In this document: piece after piece, positions 6,030 through 8,934 of the stretch
How positions within the stretch are numbered: the stretch's first letter is position 1
How the letters are laid out: each line of letters begins with the position of its first letter
NCBI GenBank assembly: GCA_943328365.2
Contig: CALPZT020000037.1
Location: 1 to 8,934, forward strand
Length of the DNA: 8,934 nucleotides
Direction of reading: 5' to 3'
From: Bifidobacterium breve
GTDB taxonomy: Bacteria; Actinomycetota; Actinomycetes; S36-B12
Made by a program: the position numbers and the translations under genes
Notes under the pieces: generated by a model
Seen by the model: the letters and a program-made list of their open reading frames with translations, nothing else
What the model was told of the DNA's origin: nothing
Databases searched by the model: none

Positions 6030-6047
6030 GGGTGCCTCAGGCTACCC
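6030..6047. other. Intercistronic hairpin, metallophosphoesterase to SRPBCC
   Basis: GGGTGCC, loop TCA, then GGC-T-ACCC: a 7-bp stem with one bulged base, 14 nt after the metallophosphoesterase stop and 15 nt before the SRPBCC start on the - strand. There is no U-tract. It could be an attenuating or mRNA-stability hairpin. The same bases contain TAGCCT (- strand, 6044 to 6039), a TAnnnT -10 match that would give SRPBCC its own short-leader transcript; no convincing -35 is seen. Confidence 0.35.
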
Positions 6048-6061
6048 CGTCGGACGCTCGT

Positions 6062-6841
6062 TCAGACGTCGAGCACAAAAGGACGACCGGTCGCGTGGAA
6101 GTGGCCAACGTTGATGCACTCGGTACGACCGATGCGCATCCGGCTCCGGAGCGGCTGATGGACATGGCCAAAGAGGTGGAAGGCCGGTTGAACGTCCCTG
6201 ATGTACTCGAGCAGCGTCGGGTTGCCGAACTCGAACCGTCGCGCCACCGTGTCGTACGTCAGCTCAGGGACACTCGGCGGGATGTGGGTGAAGAGGACGT
6301 CTACCGGCCCAAGCCCTTCGACCTTCGAGGCGTATTGCTCAGCAGTCAGCTCATGGGGAGTACGCATCGGCGACACCATTCCGCCTCCGATGAACCCCAT
6401 GCTCACCCCGCCTTCGTTCACCACAGACCCATCGATGATTCGGTGCCCCGGCCGCACGTACTCGGGCCAGAGATCCGGCACGTCGACGTTTCCGAAGGTC
6501 ATGAGCGCCGGGGAGGGCATCGCGGCGAACAGCCGCTCGTACTGACGCCTCACCTGCGCGCTCAGCGTGTGCCAGCGCTCACTCGGGTCAAGCACCCCAC
6601 GCCGCGCCCATGCCGCAGCGCTGAGCTCACGAGCGTCCTCGAACCTCCCGGCCGTTCGCGCCTCGATGTAGGCCCGGGTGTGATCCTCCCCGAAAAGCTC
6701 GGTGTAGATCCCCTGCGATGGATCGTCGTAATCGAGGAACAAGATGAGATCCCCGAGGCACACGAAGAGATCGGCGCCATCTGCGGCCAGTTTCAGGGCG
6801 TCGTCGGCCCCATGGACGTCTGACACCACATTGATTCTCAC
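6062..6841 (-). CDS. Calcineurin-like metallophosphoesterase
   Basis: A 259-aa cytoplasmic protein with a dinuclear-metal phosphoesterase core. Motifs from the chosen start: SDVHG (7-11, Asp8 and His10), GD in CLGDLIL (Asp31), GNVD (117-120, Asn118), THIPPS (His186) and FGHVH (225-228, His226 and His228). The third motif has Val where many relatives have His (GNHD/E). GNxD variants occur in YfcE/MJ0936-type phosphodiesterases, so this need not mean inactivity. About 80 residues lie between motifs II and III (FLDYDDPSQ to MTFGNVD), an unusually long insert rich in charged and aromatic residues. The start is the GTG at 6841; the frame runs open to 7012, but that extension crosses the promoter region and the fadD start. 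A TAnnnT box 8 nt upstream and no ribosome site indicate a leaderless mRNA. It is first in the five-gene operon. The substrate is unknown. Confidence 0.88.
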   Translation of the reverse strand: MRINVVSDVHGADDALKLAADGADLFVCLGDLILFLDYDDPSQGIYTELFGEDHTRAYIEARTAGRFEDARELSAAAWARRGVLDPSERWHTLSAQVRRQYERLFAAMPSPALMTFGNVDVPDLWPEYVRPGHRIIDGSVVNEGGVSMGFIGGGMVSPMRTPHELTAEQYASKVEGLGPVDVLFTHIPPSVPELTYDTVARRFEFGNPTLLEYIRDVQPAFHLFGHVHQPLRSRMRIGRTECINVGHFHATGRPFVLDV

Positions 6842-6849
6842 TGCCCGCA

Positions 6850-6877
6850 AGCCTAAAGGTCGTAAATGCCCTCGCAA
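6850..6877 (-). promoter_or_regulatory. Promoter of the metallophosphoesterase-glk operon (leaderless)
   Basis: On the - strand TTGCGA (6877 to 6872), a 16-nt spacer, then TAGGCT (6855 to 6850), with 8 nt to the GTG at 6841. Transcription should start at or next to the start codon. The upstream sequence has no Shine-Dalgarno in the window expected for a led mRNA, which supports leaderless translation. Confidence 0.5.
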
Positions 6878-6949
6878 GTGCAGGCCGTTTCGCGTAGGTT
6901 GAATAAACCGCGTCCGAATAGGCGCGCCGACCAGCGAATCCCGAGGGAG
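6872..6949 (+). promoter_or_regulatory. Candidate promoter and ribosome site of the acyl-CoA synthetase gene
   Basis: TAGGTT (6895-6900) is a TAnnnT -10 candidate. A weak -35, TCGCAA (6872-6877), lies 17 nt upstream and is the reverse complement of the -35 used on the other strand. The start would be near 6907, leaving a leader of about 50 nt. The small dyad GGTT-GAATA-AACC (6897-6909) overlaps the -10 and start point and could be an operator half-site pair. The ribosome site GAGGGAG (6943-6949) is 7 nt before the GTG. Confidence 0.4.
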
Positions 6950-6956
6950 CCCTACC

Positions 6957-8753
6957 GTGTTGACCGAATTCGACCTTCCGGCTGTCGTCCCCGCGCACGA
7001 ATCCGGGAACATGACCGACCACGTCGTGAAGAATGCCGCCGAGGTACCCGATCATGTCGTCATCTCAGTGCAAAGCGGCGATGCATGGGCAGGCATCACC
7101 GCTGCCGAGTTCCTCGCCGATGTCATCGCCGTCGCAAAGGGCATCGTCGCGAACGGTGTCCAACCAGGCGAGCGCATCGGCATCATGTCCCGTAACCGGT
7201 ACGAGTGGACCCTTGTCGACTACGCCATCTGGTACGCGGGTGCCGTGAGCGTCCCGGTCTACGAAACCTCCTCAGCCGAACAGGTCGAGTGGATCCTCAC
7301 CGACTCGAACGCGGTCGCGGTGTTCCTCGAGAGCCACAAGAACAAGCAGGTGTTCGACGAGGTTTCGGTAAACGTCCCGGAGTGCACCCGCGTCTGGGTA
7401 TTCGACGATTCCGTCATCGACGCGCTCAAGGTCGACGGCGTCGATGTGACCGACGAGGCGCTCGAAGCGCGCCGTGCAACGGTCACCCCTGACTCGATCG
7501 CCACCATCATCTACACATCGGGCACCACTGGCCGTCCCAAGGGCTGCGTCCTGACCCACCGGTCGTTCATGTTCGAGGTCGACAACGTCGTCGAAGGACT
7601 CGGCGATGTCTTCCTTGCTCCGGGATCATCCACCCTGTTGTTCCTGCCGGTCGCGCACGTCTTCGGTCGAATGGTCCAGCTCGGCTGCGTTCGTGCGCGC
7701 GCCCGACTCGGACACGCGGCCGACATCAAGGACCTGCTCCCGATGCTCGTCACCTTCAAGCCGACCTTCGTGCTCGCCGTCCCCCGCGTCTTCGAGAAGA
7801 TCTACAACTCCTCGCAGCAAAAGGCAGTCGCCGCCGGCAAGGGGCACATCTTCGACACCGCAGCGGCCGTGGCGATTGACTACAGCAAGGCGCTGGAGGA
7901 CGGCAATCTCGGCCTCGTCCTGCGCCTCAAGCACGCCCTCTTCGATCGACTCGTGTACAGCAAGCTGCGCGCAGCCCTCGGTGGTCAGGTGCGCTGGGCG
8001 GTCTCCGGAGGCGCACCCCTCGGCGCACGGCTCGGTCACTTCTTCCGCGGATCGGGCCTCACGATCCTCGAGGGGTACGGCCTCACCGAGACGAGTGCCG
8101 CAACGACCGTCAATCGCCCATCGGCCATCCGCATCGGTACCGTTGGCCAGCCGATTCCCGGCGCGCGCGTCAAGGTCGCCCCGGATGGTGAACTTCTCCT
8201 CGCCGGCCCGCAGGTCTTCACCGGCTACTGGAACAACGCAACCGCCACCGCCGAGGCAATCGAGCCTGACGGCTGGTTCCACTCCGGTGACATCGGCGAG
8301 ATCGACGATCGCGGTTTCGTCCGGATCACCGGACGCAAGAAGGAGCTCATCGTCACCGCGGCCGGCAAGAACGTGGCTCCCGCAGTGCTCGAGGACCGCA
8401 TTCGCGCCAACTGGCTCGTCTCCCAATGCCTCGTCGTCGGCGATGCGAAGCCCTTCATCGCTGCCCTCGTCACGATCGACGTAGAAGCCTTCCCAGCCTG
8501 GCTCAAGCAGGCCGGTAAGCAGCCCGACGCAACGATCGCGGACATGGCGAACGATCCCGATCTCATCGCAGCGATCCAGTCCGCCGTTGACGAGGGCAAT
8601 AAGGCCGTGTCGCACGCCGAGGCAATCAAGAAGTTCGCGATCATGACGACCGACTGGACGGAAGAAGGCGGCCAGATGACGCCATCGTTGAAGCTCAAGC
8701 GAAGCGTTGTCATGACGGAGTGCGCATCCCAGATCGAGGCGCTCTACGCATGA
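6957..8753 (+). CDS. fadD15: Long-chain fatty acid-CoA ligase (AMP-forming, FadD15-like)
   Basis: Activates long-chain fatty acids to acyl-CoA through an acyl-AMP intermediate (EC 6.2.1.3). The 598-aa length is typical of the FadD15/LC-FACS branch. Adenylate-forming motifs in order: P-loop YTSGTTGRPKG (186-196), LPVAHVFGR (230-238), VSGGAPLG (349-356), GYGLTETSA (373-381), GWFHSGDIGEIDDRGF (439-454), GRKKELIVTAAGKNVAP (459-475) and the C-terminal TPSLKLKR (575-582), whose Lys near 579 is the expected adenylation lysine. The C-terminal domain also has the ANWLVSQCLVVGDAKPFIAA region of this subfamily. The start is GTG at 6957, 7 nt after GAGGGAG; TTG at 6960 is the alternative. It is transcribed away from the metallophosphoesterase operon, the same divergent layout as Rv2187 in M. 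tuberculosis; the symbol is by that analogy. Exact chain-length preference cannot be read. Confidence 0.93.
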   Translation: MLTEFDLPAVVPAHESGNMTDHVVKNAAEVPDHVVISVQSGDAWAGITAAEFLADVIAVAKGIVANGVQPGERIGIMSRNRYEWTLVDYAIWYAGAVSVPVYETSSAEQVEWILTDSNAVAVFLESHKNKQVFDEVSVNVPECTRVWVFDDSVIDALKVDGVDVTDEALEARRATVTPDSIATIIYTSGTTGRPKGCVLTHRSFMFEVDNVVEGLGDVFLAPGSSTLLFLPVAHVFGRMVQLGCVRARARLGHAADIKDLLPMLVTFKPTFVLAVPRVFEKIYNSSQQKAVAAGKGHIFDTAAAVAIDYSKALEDGNLGLVLRLKHALFDRLVYSKLRAALGGQVRWAVSGGAPLGARLGHFFRGSGLTILEGYGLTETSAATTVNRPSAIRIGTVGQPIPGARVKVAPDGELLLAGPQVFTGYWNNATATAEAIEPDGWFHSGDIGEIDDRGFVRITGRKKELIVTAAGKNVAPAVLEDRIRANWLVSQCLVVGDAKPFIAALVTIDVEAFPAWLKQAGKQPDATIADMANDPDLIAAIQSAVDEGNKAVSHAEAIKKFAIMTTDWTEEGGQMTPSLKLKRSVVMTECASQIEALYA

Positions 8754-8764
8754 GGTGAGGTCGG

Positions 8765-8770
8765 TAGTGT
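8765..8770 (+). promoter_or_regulatory. Candidate -10 box for the 3'-terminal membrane gene
   Basis: TAGTGT fits TAnnnT and ends 7 nt before the GTG at 8778, the spacing for a leaderless transcript. No recognisable -35 lies upstream, where the sequence is the end of the acyl-CoA synthetase gene, so read-through from that gene is an alternative. Confidence 0.35.
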
Positions 8771-8777
8771 CCGGACA

Positions 8778-8934
8778 GTGAGCATCCTGCACGGTCAGTC
8801 GATCCGTCGTTCCCTCGTGCTCATCTTGCTCGTCTGGGCCGCGACCCGGACGGTGCTTCTGGCTGCGACGTTCGGGCTCGCCGAGTACTTCCTGCCTGAT
8901 GTCTATCTCTATTCGACCTGGACCATCCTGCTCA
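8778..8934 (+). CDS. N terminus of a polytopic membrane protein, possibly GT-C (GT87-type) mannosyltransferase; cut off by window
   Basis: Only 52 codons are visible from GTG at 8778, in a frame open to the window edge. A short polar, basic start (SILHGQSIRRS) leads into a hydrophobic helix (about 13-34, LVLILLVWAATRTVLLAATF), then a loop with EYFLPDVYLYSTW (36-48) and the beginning of another hydrophobic stretch. The order of helix, DVxLYxxW loop and helix resembles the start of polyprenol-phosphate-mannose-dependent GT87/DUF2029 enzymes, where an acidic residue in the first loop is catalytic (here Asp41 or Glu36). Mycobacterium has such an enzyme (Rv2181) next to its plsC, which adds some weight. 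The evidence is short, so 'membrane protein' is firm and 'mannosyltransferase' is tentative. It starts 24 nt after the acyl-CoA synthetase stop. Confidence 0.6.
   Translation, partial: MSILHGQSIRRSLVLILLVWAATRTVLLAATFGLAEYFLPDVYLYSTWTILL

Noticed and set aside
4757..6823. Antisense + strand frames of about 270 to 280 codons (4757-5599, 4944-5780, 6014-6823)
   Set aside because: They lie opposite the ArsA-like, SRPBCC and metallophosphoesterase genes, which have family motifs; the antisense translations are Arg/Pro/Ser-rich and featureless.
6842..7012. N-terminal extension of the metallophosphoesterase
   Set aside because: It would cross the divergent promoter region and the acyl-CoA synthetase start, and adds 57 non-conserved residues before the first motif strand (RINVVSDVHG).
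8158..8170. Alternating CG run (possible Z-DNA) in the acyl-CoA synthetase gene
   Set aside because: It is short and explained by GC-rich codons for Pro-Gly-Ala-Arg-Val.
7626..8792. 388-codon open frame on the - strand opposite the acyl-CoA synthetase gene
   Set aside because: It mirrors a complete, motif-rich synthetase gene, has no recognisable domain and no ribosome site; a GC shadow.

Overview
This 8.9 kb window is high-GC, gene-dense chromosomal DNA from an actinobacterium. The evidence is frequent GTG and TTG starts, apparently leaderless genes, TAnnnT-type -10 boxes, and a gene order that, from memory, matches the fadD15-SRPBCC-ArsA-like-small protein-plsC block of Mycobacterium (Rv2187 to Rv2182c) and the glkA neighbourhood of Streptomyces. 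A member of the Micrococcales is my best guess, but the genus cannot be read from the sequence. There is no sign of phage, insertion sequence, CRISPR, tRNA or rRNA.

Layout. From the left: the 3' four-fifths of a glycerol kinase gene (+), converging on a plsC-type acyltransferase gene (-). A 57-bp divergent gap separates plsC from a two-gene + strand unit, a bMGL/Est30-type lipase followed by a small two-helix membrane protein. That unit converges on a five-gene - strand operon read from 6841 down to 3238: metallophosphoesterase, SRPBCC protein, degenerate ArsA-like protein, small His/Cys protein, ROK glucokinase. The last four genes overlap by 32, 4 and 4 nt. A 115-bp divergent promoter region separates this operon from a long-chain acyl-CoA synthetase gene (+). 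The window ends in the start of a multi-membrane-span protein, possibly a GT-C mannosyltransferase. No stretch over 300 bases lacks a gene.

How the genes fit together. Monoacylglycerol lipase would release glycerol and fatty acid. Glycerol kinase would feed glycerol to glycerol-3-phosphate, acyl-CoA synthetase would activate the fatty acid, and PlsC would re-esterify. Glucokinase supplies glucose-6-phosphate. This is a glycerolipid recycling and central sugar entry neighbourhood. Its unexplained core is the co-translated SRPBCC, ArsA-like and His/Cys trio. The ArsA-like member has lost both P-loop lysines and its switch II motif but keeps the C-terminal HSP20-like domain.

Most notable signals: a 28-bp perfect palindrome inside the ArsA-like gene, the nucleotide-site loss in that protein, and two divergent promoter regions whose elements seem to be shared between strands.
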